Assembly: GCF_038595065.1 (NCBI RefSeq)
Contig: NZ_CP152003.1
Coordinates: 4,754,001 to 4,818,000 of the forward strand
Length of the DNA: 64,000 nucleotides
Origin: Sutcliffiella sp. FSL R7-0096
GTDB taxonomy: Bacteria; Bacillota; Bacilli; Bacillales; Bacillaceae_I
Direction of reading: 5' to 3'
Shown here: positions 1 to 8,817 of the stretch, one piece after another
How positions within the stretch are numbered: the first letter of the stretch is position 1
Layout: every line of letters starts with the position of its first letter
Notes under the pieces: generated by a model
What the model was told of the DNA's origin: nothing
Databases searched by the model: none
What the model saw: only the letters and a program-made list of their open reading frames with translations
Position numbers and translations under genes: made by a program

Positions 1-670
1 AACCTGGGCGACCTTTTATAAAATAACGATGTGTTAGCCCTTCTGTCAGGTTCGGCACGAAATCCTTTGCTCCAGCAGGCGTCGCAGCACCGAGGAAACG
101 GTGTCTCACATCTGCTTTTTTATCAAGGCTCTTACCTTGGAACAAGTTATCCACGAGCTCCCCTGTCAGCTTATTTGCTGCTTCAAAATTCATATTATGG
201 ATATAGTATCGTTCCCAATCGTCATGTATTTTCAGGGCTCTTGCGAATGTCTGGTAAGCTGTCTGGAAGGCTTCTTTCTTCTTGGTTGCGAAGTGTTGTA
301 TTTCCGCTTTCTGTTCCGCAAGTAACTTGGAATCCCAGGCCTCGCCTAAGTTGATGTATTCCTCCACTGCCCCGGGAGCTTTCGGTTCGATGACATGGGG
401 TGCCGTTCCATCTACAATTCCGATGCCAAGCGCCCGGATGACCACCCCGTCCACCGATGTGGTATCAGATGAACAGTGAAGCAGTTCAATGTCATACCCC
501 TTTTCATTCCACTCTTTCCCGATCTTTTTGATGAGTGACGATTTCCCTGTTCCTGGCCCACCTTTTAATATAAAAATGCGGTCCAATCCTTCTATGTTCG
601 ATTCGTAAAGGCTATAAAAGCCACGCGCTGTATTTCCACCAGCATAATAGTTTAAAATTTTCCCTGCCAA
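1..670 (-). CDS. Two-P-loop ATPase of the PRK06851 type (partial, 3' end outside window)
   Basis: The reading frame is open from a TTG start at 670 to the window edge, so only the N-terminal about 223 residues are present. Near the start a Walker A motif reads KGGPGTGKSSLIKKIG. At the window edge the protein runs into a second P-loop beginning IKGRPG. Two nucleotide-binding domains in one chain fit the PRK06851 family of bacillar ATP-binding proteins, whose function is not established. The start was chosen because the frame begins with AGKILNYYAGGNTARGF, as I recall for the family; no strong ribosome site is seen. Family assignment is from memory of the domain layout. Confidence 0.65.
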   Translation of the reverse strand, partial: MAGKILNYYAGGNTARGFYSLYESNIEGLDRIFILKGGPGTGKSSLIKKIGKEWNEKGYDIELLHCSSDTTSVDGVVIRALGIGIVDGTAPHVIEPKAPGAVEEYINLGEAWDSKLLAEQKAEIQHFATKKKEAFQTAYQTFARALKIHDDWERYYIHNMNFEAANKLTGELVDNLFQGKSLDKKADVRHRFLGAATPAGAKDFVPNLTEGLTHRYFIKGRPG

Positions 671-824
671 GATCTAACACCCTTTCAATGGTAGGTTATA
701 TAACAATTGCGATTCCATTTAGCCTATGCGGCAGGGTTTAAATGGGTGAAAGCCTAGCTGTCGTGATGGGCTGACCAGCTAGCTTTTAGGAGGAGTAAGT
801 GGGGCAGCTTCTTAATAAAGTGGA
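671..824. other. Intergenic stretch, no gene seen
   Basis: This is the part of the gap between topB and the ATPase gene that precedes the 20-bp repeat array. I see no convincing reading frame, RNA gene or strong promoter in it. An AGGAGG-like stretch near 789 on the plus strand is not followed by a usable frame. Confidence 0.4.
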
Positions 825-944
825 AGTTTTCCCGATAAACCTTGAGATTTCATGATATATTTCAATATTTCCTGATATATCGTGATTTTTCCTGATATCC
901 TGGAAATTTTCTTGATATATCCTAGTTTTTCTTGATATATCGAG
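825..944. repeat. 20-bp direct tandem repeat array, six units
   Basis: Six degenerate units of the form TTTTTCCTGATATATC plus four variable bases follow each other. The GATA core begins at 834, 854, 874, 894, 914 and 934, an exact 20-base period. The core GATATATC is self-complementary. Because 20 is not a multiple of three, the open frame across it is a by-product and not a gene. The array lies after the topB terminator and before the divergent-free upstream region of the ATPase gene. Confidence 0.8.
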
Positions 945-973
945 GGAGCGGTGCGAAAAATTAACTCTCTATC

Positions 974-1008
974 TAAAAAGAGCCGCACTCCCATACATAG
1001 AGTGCGAC
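974..1008 (-). terminator. Rho-independent terminator of topB
   Basis: On the minus strand a GCACTC/GAGTGC stem (985-990 with 1000-1005), extended by flanking pairs, is followed by a run of T (complement of 975-979). It lies just beyond the topB stop codon. Confidence 0.75.
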
Positions 1009-1016
1009 CCCAAACA

Positions 1017-3206
1017 TTATTTCAACTTCAATTTCGCCAATGCATCCGCCAGTGCGGTATTCACCGGCTCGTCATTATTCTGTTTCTTCATGTACTGATT
1101 CACATCACGTTTGGATGCTTTCTGGTTGGCGTTGTTCTTGCGTCGTTCCTGGAAGGTGCTTAGTTTCTCGCGGTGTCCGCAAACACAAGCGAACATCTGG
1201 CCTTCCCCTTCCCCACGCAGTTCCAGCTTCTTACGGCATTTCGGACAACGCGCATTTGTCACTTTGGATACGTTTTTACGGTGACCGCATTCTCTATCCT
1301 GACAAACGAGCATCTTTCCTTTTTTCCCGTTCACCTCAAGCATCGGCTTATCGCAGTCCGGACAGCGTTTGCCTGTCAGGTTGTCATGCTTGAACTTTTG
1401 GTCGGTATTTTTTATTTCATGAACGATCTGTTTGGCATAAGCCTTCATTTCATTGATGAATGCTGCTTTTTTCAGCTGTCCTTTTGCGATCATGCCAAGC
1501 TTCTGCTCCCATTCACCGGTCAAGGCTGGGGATTTTAAATCTTCCGGTGCAAGGTTCAACAGCTGTTTCCCTTTAGATGTGATGTGCAGCCCTTTGCCGC
1601 GTTTCTCCATCAGGAAACTGTTAAAAAGCTTCTCAATGATATCCGCTCTTGTGGCGACCGTTCCAATCCCACCAGTTTCACCAAGGGTTTTCACGAGCTT
1701 CTTGTCCGTTTGCTCCATGTATTTTGCCGGGTTCTCCATCGCAGAAAGCAGTGTACCCTCGTTAAATGGTTCCGGTGGCTTTGTTTTTCCGGAAGTAAGT
1801 TCGACCTTTCTAATTGGAAGAACGTCACCTTTATTCAAACTTGGCAACAGTTGATCTGAAAGTCCGTCACTTCCATCCTCCTGTTCCTCCATGGAGCTGA
1901 AAACTTCCTTCCAGCCTTGGGAGATGACCGTTTTTCCTTTTGCCACAAACTGTTCTGTTCCAACAGAAGCAGTGATATTTGTCTGTTCATATAGGAAAGG
2001 CGGTAACAAGACTGCCAAGAAACGTTTTACAATCAGATCGTAAATCTTGTATTCCTTGTCGGAAAGCTTGCTTAAGAGAACAGCTTCCTCTGTCGGAATG
2101 ATCGCATGGTGGTCTGTCACTTTTTCATTATTCACAAAAGACTTGTTCGCTTTGATCGGTTTCGTGAGCAACTTTGACGCAATCGGCTTATAGGAGTGCG
2201 CACGAATCGCCTCCACACGCTCTTTTAACGTATCCACCATATCAGTGGAAATGAATCTGGAATCCGTTCTTGGATACGTGACGATTTTATGTTGCTCGTA
2301 TAAACGTTGCAGGATAGATAACGTCTCTTTTGCGGAATAGCCGAAGATGCGGTTGGCATCACGCTGTAATTCGGTCAGATCATATAGGGCAGGTGCATAA
2401 CTTTTCTTCTCAGTTTTGCTTATATCGGTTACCTTTGCATCCTGATTCTTCACTTTGGTGTGCAAGCTTTCCATTGCAGGCTTGTTGAAGTTTCTCCGTT
2501 CTTTCGTTTTGGCGTCCTGCCAAACAAGCTGGAACCCCTTTTCTGTGGTTGCTTTCATTCCATAGTATTCTTTTGGTACAAAGCTTCTGATTTCTTCCTC
2601 CCGTTTGGCAATCATGGCGAGCGTAGGAGTCTGAACCCTTCCACAGGAAAGCTGGGCATTGTGCTTGGTGGTCAAGGCTCTTGTAGCATTCATCCCCACC
2701 ACCCAGTCGGCTTCGGCACGGGCAACGGCAGAGTAATAAAGGTTTTCGTATTCTTTTCCATCACGTAGTTTTGCAAAGCCTTCCTTTATTGCGCGGTCTG
2801 TGACAGAGGAAATCCAGAGTCGTTTTACTGGCTTTTGAATGCGGGCTTTTTCCAGAATCCATCTGGCAACAAGCTCCCCTTCACGGCCGGCATCTGTAGC
2901 GATGACGATCTCCTTTACATCCTTGCGGGTGAGCTGCGCTTTTACAGCGCTGTATTGCTTGCTTGTATTTTTGATGACGACAAGCTTTGTTTCGTTCGGA
3001 AGCATCGGCAGGTCTTCCAGCTTCCACGCTTTGAATTTGGCGTCATAGGCTTCCGGATCTGCCAGGGTGACGAGGTGACCAAGCGCCCACGTTACGATGT
3101 ACTTGTCCCCTTCAAAAAATCCATTTCCTTTTTTCGTGCATTTCAATACTCTTGCTATATCTCTACCTACAGAGGGTTTCTCTGCAAGAACGACAGTTTT
3201 TGGCAT
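1017..3206 (-). CDS. topB: DNA topoisomerase III
   Basis: This is a type IA topoisomerase that relaxes negative supercoils and decatenates DNA through a transient 5'-phosphotyrosine link. At 729 residues it has the usual length for Bacillus TopB. The Toprim domain opens with VVLAEKPSVGRDIA and carries TDAGREGELVARWI near residue 104. The catalytic tyrosine is Y311 in TYPRTDSRFIS. The C terminus has two zinc-ribbon-like segments, with CPDC...CQDRECGH and CPKC...CVCGH cysteine sets, typical of the DNA-binding tail. An AAAGGA box precedes the ATG. It stands alone between two terminator-bounded neighbours. Confidence 0.95.
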   Translation of the reverse strand: MPKTVVLAEKPSVGRDIARVLKCTKKGNGFFEGDKYIVTWALGHLVTLADPEAYDAKFKAWKLEDLPMLPNETKLVVIKNTSKQYSAVKAQLTRKDVKEIVIATDAGREGELVARWILEKARIQKPVKRLWISSVTDRAIKEGFAKLRDGKEYENLYYSAVARAEADWVVGMNATRALTTKHNAQLSCGRVQTPTLAMIAKREEEIRSFVPKEYYGMKATTEKGFQLVWQDAKTKERRNFNKPAMESLHTKVKNQDAKVTDISKTEKKSYAPALYDLTELQRDANRIFGYSAKETLSILQRLYEQHKIVTYPRTDSRFISTDMVDTLKERVEAIRAHSYKPIASKLLTKPIKANKSFVNNEKVTDHHAIIPTEEAVLLSKLSDKEYKIYDLIVKRFLAVLLPPFLYEQTNITASVGTEQFVAKGKTVISQGWKEVFSSMEEQEDGSDGLSDQLLPSLNKGDVLPIRKVELTSGKTKPPEPFNEGTLLSAMENPAKYMEQTDKKLVKTLGETGGIGTVATRADIIEKLFNSFLMEKRGKGLHITSKGKQLLNLAPEDLKSPALTGEWEQKLGMIAKGQLKKAAFINEMKAYAKQIVHEIKNTDQKFKHDNLTGKRCPDCDKPMLEVNGKKGKMLVCQDRECGHRKNVSKVTNARCPKCRKKLELRGEGEGQMFACVCGHREKLSTFQERRKNNANQKASKRDVNQYMKKQNNDEPVNTALADALAKLKLK

Positions 3207-3377
3207 AATAACAATCCTTTCAAGCTTCTTGTCTTCTAATCTTTACATATTGTGTGAGGGTAGTCAAAAAGAGAAGACCTTTGTTTGCCTTCCCAGGTTG
3301 TCTAAATATATTTGGTCACCATTTAGCTAAGTTGATTACCGTTTCAGGGACTTCGATCAACAAGGTGATCTAAAAAT

Positions 3378-4403
3378 CTAGTTCTTCTTCTCCGGAAGCT
3401 TCTGCAAGGCTTTTACGGCGTCTTCTATTGTGGCCACGGGAATCAAGGTGATGTCCAGCCCTTCTTCTTTTACGGTCCTTCTCGCAATGGTTTCGTTGTT
3501 TTCCCATCCGTCATCCTGTGGGACTATGAAGTAGTCAAAACCTGCGTTGGCTGCCCCGATCACCTTTTGTTTCACCCCGCCAATCGGTCCCACTTCCCCA
3601 TCGATTGTAATGGTTCCCGTACCAGCAACCTCGTTTCCTTTGAGCAGGGAATCCTCCATCATTTTATCTAGGAGGGTAAGGGTGATCATCAGACCGGCAC
3701 TTGGTCCGCCTAGGTTCTCAATATTTTGCCACTGAATATTTTCATCCTTGCTCGTTTCATAGACTTCTTCAAAAAACACGCCTAGCATTGTATTTCCGTA
3801 GTAATCCTTATGTGGGTAAGTGGATACCTCTACTTCCACCGTTTCCCCATCACGGAGCAAGGTTAACGTGGTGCTTTCATCGGCTTCCTTTTCCACGATC
3901 AGTTGATCAAGATGGTCATATGATTCTAGCTTTTCTCCGTCCAGTTCAACTAGTAGGTCTGTTACCTTCACCTGATCTTTATCAGCCCAATCCGGTAAGG
4001 TATAAACCGGATAAAATCCCAGTAGTTCCAGCTTCGGGTCCTCGTCAAGTACCCCTCTTGCTATGTATTCCGCCTTGATTTTCGATTGTTCCATCATTTG
4101 TTTATTTTGATAGTCCAAATCTTCTATTGATATATCGAGTTCTTCTGATACGGCAGGAACAATTTCTACTCCCTCTTCCAGTAGCAGCGTTATTATCATA
4201 AAGGGCCAAATGGTGTTTTCAAGGCTGGCCACATAGGTCATGCCCAAGTCCCCATCAAGCTCCGATCCGCCTTCGTATTGGACAAATTCATCTAAATTGA
4301 TTGGGTCCCCCGCCAAGAGGATATCATACCCAGTCGGGATAAACCCGCTTCCTAAAATCACTAGCAAAACTATTACAACGATCCACGGTGCCCTTCTCTT
4401 CAT
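3378..4403 (-). CDS. PDZ-domain, Lon-like (S16) serine protease, YlbL-type
   Basis: The protein of 341 residues has an N-terminal membrane anchor (about residues 7-25), a central PDZ-like region (about 125-195) and a C-terminal Lon-type proteolytic domain. The Ser-Lys dyad is visible: S235 in LGGPSAG and K278 in PIGGVKQK. This is the layout of Bacillus YlbL, a membrane-bound protease; this gene may be a paralogue because it is not beside the usual ylb neighbours. It probably acts at the outer face of the membrane. The start has a GGTGGGGG ribosome site. The target is not evident from the context. Confidence 0.82.
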   Translation of the reverse strand: MKRRAPWIVVIVLLVILGSGFIPTGYDILLAGDPINLDEFVQYEGGSELDGDLGMTYVASLENTIWPFMIITLLLEEGVEIVPAVSEELDISIEDLDYQNKQMMEQSKIKAEYIARGVLDEDPKLELLGFYPVYTLPDWADKDQVKVTDLLVELDGEKLESYDHLDQLIVEKEADESTTLTLLRDGETVEVEVSTYPHKDYYGNTMLGVFFEEVYETSKDENIQWQNIENLGGPSAGLMITLTLLDKMMEDSLLKGNEVAGTGTITIDGEVGPIGGVKQKVIGAANAGFDYFIVPQDDGWENNETIARRTVKEEGLDITLIPVATIEDAVKALQKLPEKKN

Positions 4404-4578
4404 CCGGTTCCCCCACCATCCCTTTTTATCTTCTCTTCATTTTATAGTAGATTGGTAGATTTTAGTATAGATAATCGCCAATAGAGGAAGAAACTTCTTT
4501 CATTTCCCACATAGCCATTCCTAGAAAATTTTAGTATGATGAAAAGTAGATATTTTTTTAGATAGGATGGATACAAAC

Positions 4579-6132
4579 ATGAGTTTATTGAGCATAGATG
4601 GGTTAAGCCATAGCTTTGGCGACCGTACGTTATTTAAAGATGTTTCCCTTCGCCTTTTGGCAGGCGAGCATGTTGGCCTTGTTGGGGCTAACGGAGTCGG
4701 TAAATCGACTTTAATGAATATCATCACAGGGGAGATTGTATACGACACAGGACGTGTGGAATGGACGCCAGGTGTCCATTATGGATACTTGGATCAGCAT
4801 ACGGTCCTGACGCCGGGAAGAACGATCAGAGACGTCCTGAGAGACGCATTTTTGCCTTTATATGAAAAAGAAAAAGAACTGAATGCCATCACCGACAAAA
4901 TGGGCACGGCCACTCCGGAAGAATTGGAAGAGCTGTTGGAACAAATGGGGGAAATTCAAGACCACCTGGATGCTGGTGGATTTTACAACTTGGATATCAA
5001 GGTGGAGGAAGCGGCACGCGGGCTTGGTTTGGACGCAATTGGCCTCGAACGTGACGTTGCTGCGCTAAGTGGTGGACAGCGTACAAAGGTCCTTTTGGCA
5101 AAGCTGTTGCTTGAGCAGCCGCAAGTGTTACTGCTGGATGAGCCGACGAACTACTTGGACGTCGAACATATCCGCTGGTTGAGCTCGTACTTGAAAGAAT
5201 ACCCGCATGCATTCCTATTGATCTCGCATGATACCGAATTCATGAATGGCGTGGTGGATGTCATTTTCCATCTGGAATTCTCCAAGCTGACTCGCTACAC
5301 AGCGTCTTACGAAAAGTTCTTGGAGCTTGCGGAAATTAACAAAAATCAGCATATTAACGCTTATGAGAAGCAAAAAGAATTCATCAAGAAACAAGAAGAC
5401 TTTATTGCAAAAAATAAAGCACGTTACTCCACGACAGGCCGTGCGAAAAGCCGTCAGAAGCAGTTGGATCGCATGGAACGGATTGACCGTCCAGAGACAT
5501 CGGCTAAGCCGACATTCGAGTTTAAAGAGTCCCGTGCAAGCAGCCGATATGTGGTGGAAGCGAAGGACCTTGAGATTGGATACGCTGACCCACTATTGCC
5601 GAAGCTTACGATGGAAATCGAGCGCGGGGATAAGATTGCGATTGTCGGGTGCAATGGTGTTGGTAAATCGACTTTGCTGAAGACGATCCTGGGCAAAATT
5701 GATCCTCTAGGCGGTTCTGTCATCCGTGGTGACTTCCTTTTCCCTTCTTACTTTGAGCAAGAGGTAAAAGCGAAGGATATCACGCCGATTGATGATGTGT
5801 GGAACGAGTTTCCATCTCTTGATCAACACCAGGTTCGCGCTATCTTGGCGCGTTGCGGGTTGAAGAACGAGCACATTTCCCGTCCCTTGAGCCAGCTGAG
5901 CGGTGGGGAACAAGCCAAGGTAAGATTATGTAAGCTGATGATGCATGAGAGCAACTGGCTGCTGTTTGACGAGCCTACGAATCACTTGGATGTGGTAGCG
6001 AAAGAGGAATTGAAGCGTGCTATCAAAGCCTATAAGGGCACCATCCTCCTTGTCTGTCACGAACCTAGCTTTTATGAAGACTGGGTGACGAAAGTGTGGA
6101 ACGTGGAAGAATGGGCGGAGCAGAAACAATAG
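4579..6132 (+). CDS. ABC-F family ATPase (YfmM-like)
   Basis: Two ATP-binding cassettes sit in one soluble chain with no membrane segments, which defines the ABC-F proteins that act on ribosomes. The first cassette has Walker A GANGVGKST and signature LSGGQ, and the second has GCNGVGKST and LSGGEQ. A charged linker of about 80 residues separates them. No drug-resistance assignment can be made from sequence alone. I chose the ATG at 4579 because AGGATGG lies eight bases upstream; the ATG at 4567 would have its ribosome site too close. Length and sequence recall B. subtilis YfmM, but that name is not certain. Confidence 0.85.
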   Translation: MSLLSIDGLSHSFGDRTLFKDVSLRLLAGEHVGLVGANGVGKSTLMNIITGEIVYDTGRVEWTPGVHYGYLDQHTVLTPGRTIRDVLRDAFLPLYEKEKELNAITDKMGTATPEELEELLEQMGEIQDHLDAGGFYNLDIKVEEAARGLGLDAIGLERDVAALSGGQRTKVLLAKLLLEQPQVLLLDEPTNYLDVEHIRWLSSYLKEYPHAFLLISHDTEFMNGVVDVIFHLEFSKLTRYTASYEKFLELAEINKNQHINAYEKQKEFIKKQEDFIAKNKARYSTTGRAKSRQKQLDRMERIDRPETSAKPTFEFKESRASSRYVVEAKDLEIGYADPLLPKLTMEIERGDKIAIVGCNGVGKSTLLKTILGKIDPLGGSVIRGDFLFPSYFEQEVKAKDITPIDDVWNEFPSLDQHQVRAILARCGLKNEHISRPLSQLSGGEQAKVRLCKLMMHESNWLLFDEPTNHLDVVAKEELKRAIKAYKGTILLVCHEPSFYEDWVTKVWNVEEWAEQKQ

Positions 6133-6140
6133 AGAGACAA

Positions 6141-6178
6141 CAAAGAGCAGCATGGGGCATTCCCTGCTGCTCTTTTAT
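6141..6178 (+). terminator. Terminator after the ABC-F gene
   Basis: A long hairpin with AAGAGCAGCA paired to TGCTGCTCTT is followed by TTTTATTTG. It lies between two convergent genes and may also act weakly for the minus-strand gene. Confidence 0.8.
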
Positions 6179-6194
6179 TTGTCTTTTAGTAGTT

Positions 6195-6887
6195 TTACAA
6201 CGGCTTCGGATCGTAACTCGAACCCGTCCAGTCCGTCAATTCACAAACTGCCTCCCAAAGCTTCGGGTAAAATTCGAACTTTGCTCCTCTTTCCAATGCC
6301 TGGGCAGGAATCCCTTTCAAACTCTTCGTATTCAAGCCGATCATCCTGCGCACAAGCTGGATGTGGTGCTTACGGAACGTCTGGAAGTTTTCATCAAACG
6401 CAATCAATTCTTGCATGAGCAAGAATAGCTCATAATTATCTTTCGCGGCCTTGTGCAGCATGAACGGTGTCATTTGCTTATCGTTCAGAAGCTGTTCAAA
6501 CGGCGCCCATAATGTTGGTCCAAGTCTTAGGATTTCATTGAAGCCTGGTGAATCCTGCCCGCTTCCTCGTCCGAGTGCGAGTCTGATGGTATGGTAATCT
6601 CTTGGACTGATCACTTTCACCATATCAAACACTGGCGGTAGATGCTTAAGGTGCATATTCACCCTTTGGAGTTGTTGTGTTGCCTCCAGCACTTCCCCGT
6701 GCTGCATATTGGCATCCGCTAAGTGAATGTACTGAATGATCAGCTTGAAATGGAGCTCAGCGATTTGATGTATCATTTGAAACGTGAGTTCGTCCTCACA
6801 AGAGAGTTCCCCAGCTCCCTTTTGTAAGCTTAATAGCTCTTCCGTACGAATATACTTTTCATAATCTGTCACTTTTTTCTCTTCCAT
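6195..6887 (-). CDS. Tryptophan 2,3-dioxygenase-like haem protein
   Basis: The 230-residue protein has the all-helical signature of the tryptophan 2,3-dioxygenase superfamily. HQIAELHFKLI near residue 40 matches the substrate-side helix, and KHHIQLVRRMIG near residue 185 matches the helix carrying the haem-binding histidine. It is shorter than true TDO (about 280 residues). The usual arginine/SGFQS loop reads GRGSGQDSPGF, and the glycine-rich GTGG motif after the haem helix is replaced by NTKSLKG. So it may use tryptophan or another indole; kynurenine-pathway neighbours are absent. A GGAGGAG box precedes the ATG. Confidence 0.65.
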   Translation of the reverse strand: MEEKKVTDYEKYIRTEELLSLQKGAGELSCEDELTFQMIHQIAELHFKLIIQYIHLADANMQHGEVLEATQQLQRVNMHLKHLPPVFDMVKVISPRDYHTIRLALGRGSGQDSPGFNEILRLGPTLWAPFEQLLNDKQMTPFMLHKAAKDNYELFLLMQELIAFDENFQTFRKHHIQLVRRMIGLNTKSLKGIPAQALERGAKFEFYPKLWEAVCELTDWTGSSYDPKPL

Positions 6888-7080
6888 TTCTTCTCCTCCA
6901 AATACCGGATAAATGGAATGTCGCTAGCAACTAATATCTTCTATCTTCCATTCACACGTTTATGTAAACCCTTACATTCATGTTACGCACTCGGACAAAT
7001 AACTGTCAAGCTACAAATGAGACCCCGTTCAACTTTGAGGCCACTGAAAGAGTAATGAACTTTAATATTTGGTTAACAGC

Positions 7081-7211
7081 GCTGTTGATTTCCGCAAACG
7101 GCTTCGCTTTCCACGGGGCGACCTTGAGCCTCCTCGGGCTACACCCTGCGGGGTCTCAAGATTGTCGCTATCCCCCCGTAGGAGTCTTCGCCTATTGCTC
7201 CAATCAACAGC
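7081..7211. repeat. 131-bp interspersed repeat with 10-bp inverted ends (copy 1)
   Basis: The element begins GCTGTTGATT and ends with the exact reverse complement AATCAACAGC. Its interior carries blocks GAGCCTCC and GGAGTCTTCGCC shared with the copies at 33398, 34867 and 39555. No coding frame is shared between copies. Elements of this look are common between genes in Bacillaceae; their role is unknown. Confidence 0.85.
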
Positions 7212-7256
7212 TAGAACTATATTAAAGATAGGTTTTCAGGTTTTACAGTGGCCTCA

Positions 7257-8153
7257 TCAATTTTCCAGCAAGCTTTTATGAATCCAGATTGCCGCCTGTA
7301 TGCCGTCCCCCATCGCAATTGCTGCTTGTTCGGAGTGAACGGTAATATCACCGGCCGCCCAAACATTCTCCACAGGGGTCTTTTTTGTACGAGGATCTAC
7401 AAGGATATGTTTATTGTCTTCCAACTCCATTCCCAGCTGCAAGGCAAGTTCTGTGTTTGGCTTGTTTCCTCCTAAAGCTAAAAAGGCATAAGAGAAATCG
7501 ATCCGTTCTCCGTTAGCAAGCGTTACTCCCTTGAAACAATCGCGTTCCGTATGTATTTCATTGATTTCTTCTGAAAGGATCGTGATGCTTCGTTCGACTA
7601 ACTTTTCCATTAAGTCCGCATCAATCTCCCCTTTTCCGTGATTAATAAAGGTAAGCGCATTTGTCCAGTATGTCAGGGTCAGCGCCATAGTGGCACCTGC
7701 ATTACCTGAACCAATCACAAGGGATTGCTTATCAAGAATTTCATATCCATCGCAGTCCGGACAGACGAATACACTTATACCAAGGCACGGTATAAGTCCT
7801 GGAAAGTGTGGGATATTGTCTTTGATACCTGTTGCGAGTAAAAGTCTTTTTCCCAGGAATTGCTGGGACGTGGTGGTGGTTGCGCAGAAAAGCCCTTCCG
7901 CCTTTCGAACGGCCTCCACGCGTTGGTCCTCAAATTGAACACCCAACTTCTCCGCTTGCATTTTACCTAGACTCCTAAGCTTCTCCCCACTCACCCCATC
8001 CGGCCATCCCAAGAGGTTGTGATAACAATGACAGATACTCGACCGCCCTTTTCCATCATCCAATACAAGCACGTTATGTTGATACCTTCCTAGTTGGATG
8101 GCTGCCTGCAGTCCGGCAATCCCTCCCCCGATAATGATACAGTCATACATCAC
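7257..8153 (-). CDS. Thioredoxin reductase-like FAD/NAD(P) oxidoreductase
   Basis: This class II flavoenzyme (298 residues) opens with the FAD-binding motif IIIGGGIAGLQAAIQLG. It carries a redox-active CPDC pair near residue 132 and a second dinucleotide motif VIGSGNAG. The closing FAD motif is VWAAGDITVHSEQAAIA. The layout matches thioredoxin reductase and its paralogues, but sequence around the active site (VCPDCDGYE) is that of a divergent branch, so the partner need not be thioredoxin. It stands alone. The GTG at 8153 and the ATG at 8150 are both possible; GGAGAG lies six or nine bases ahead. Confidence 0.8.
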   Translation of the reverse strand: MMYDCIIIGGGIAGLQAAIQLGRYQHNVLVLDDGKGRSSICHCYHNLLGWPDGVSGEKLRSLGKMQAEKLGVQFEDQRVEAVRKAEGLFCATTTTSQQFLGKRLLLATGIKDNIPHFPGLIPCLGISVFVCPDCDGYEILDKQSLVIGSGNAGATMALTLTYWTNALTFINHGKGEIDADLMEKLVERSITILSEEINEIHTERDCFKGVTLANGERIDFSYAFLALGGNKPNTELALQLGMELEDNKHILVDPRTKKTPVENVWAAGDITVHSEQAAIAMGDGIQAAIWIHKSLLEN

Positions 8154-8257
8154 AGTAAGCTCTCCATTCTTTCATCATATGCTTTATAGTATTTGAAGTT
8201 TTCGGTGTATTATCAAACAAGTTTGGTTTGCAAATTAAAAAAAAATTTAAAGAGCAT

Positions 8258-8282
8258 GTTTCACTTTCTGTCAGCCGGGTAT
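8258..8282 (+). promoter_or_regulatory. Sigma-B type promoter
   Basis: GTTTCA, 13 bases, then GGGTAT. This closely fits the general-stress sigma-B consensus (GTTTAA, 12-15, GGGTAT) and lies 32 bases before the yflT-like start codon. Confidence 0.75.
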
Positions 8283-8313
8283 CTTTATTACATAACCAAG
8301 GAGGCGATAAAAA

Positions 8314-8658
8314 ATGAAACCCACTTATAAAGAGTTTCAAAATGACGAACAAGTAGTAGGAGCAGTACAAGAGCTAAAAACTAGAGGTGTCCACGAGGAT
8401 GATATCTTTGTCATCACTCATGATGATGACCGTACAAAACGTGTAGCTGACAACGCTGATGCTAATACTGTTGGCGCCGGTCAAGTTGGTTTGGATACTT
8501 ACGTGAAAAATATTTTCCGCAGTAAAGGCGATGAGCTGCGCGCTCAGTTCCAAGAGCTAGGATTTACAGCTCCAGAAGCGGAAGTATTAGAAGAAAAACT
8601 GGATCACGGCAAAGTGATCTTAGTTGTAAAAGATACAACAGCTAGCACAACGTTTTAA
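8314..8658 (+). CDS. yflT: General stress protein 17M-like (YflT family)
   Basis: A small soluble protein of 114 residues with the heat-induced-stress-protein fold: a start of KEFQNDEQVVGAVQELKTRGVHEDDIFVIT and a later helix of LGFTAPEAEVLEEKLDHGKVILVV describe it, split here by a variable acidic region. B. subtilis YflT (GSP17M) is a sigma-B regulon member of unknown biochemical role. The sigma-B promoter directly upstream agrees with that. AAGGAGG lies ten bases before the ATG. It is monocistronic with its own terminator. Confidence 0.85.
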   Translation: MKPTYKEFQNDEQVVGAVQELKTRGVHEDDIFVITHDDDRTKRVADNADANTVGAGQVGLDTYVKNIFRSKGDELRAQFQELGFTAPEAEVLEEKLDHGKVILVVKDTTASTTF

Positions 8659-8702
8659 TCGATTACTTTAAACTAGTTGACTCCCCCCCTTAAATATATA
8701 GA

Positions 8703-8745
8703 GAAGCGGATGGCCCATGGTCGTCCGCTTCTTCGTTTTTTCTTT
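8703..8745 (+). terminator. Terminator of the yflT-like gene
   Basis: GAAGCGGA (8703-8710) pairs with TCCGCTTC (8724-8731), followed by a long T-rich tract. Confidence 0.85.
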
Positions 8746-8817
8746 TTTCCTTTTTCGTGTTACACTCTATATAAGCAATCTCTTAAAAAGGCGTACAACC
8801 AATTAGGAGGGAATTAG

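Noticed and set aside
812-994. 60-residue minus-strand open frame rich in Ile and Lys
   Set aside because: It is a by-product of the 20-bp repeat array; 20 bases cannot keep one frame, and no ribosome site is present.
7050-7260. Interspersed repeat considered as an insertion sequence
   Set aside because: At about 131 bp it has no transposase gene, and no target duplication is evident; it is listed as a repeat only.
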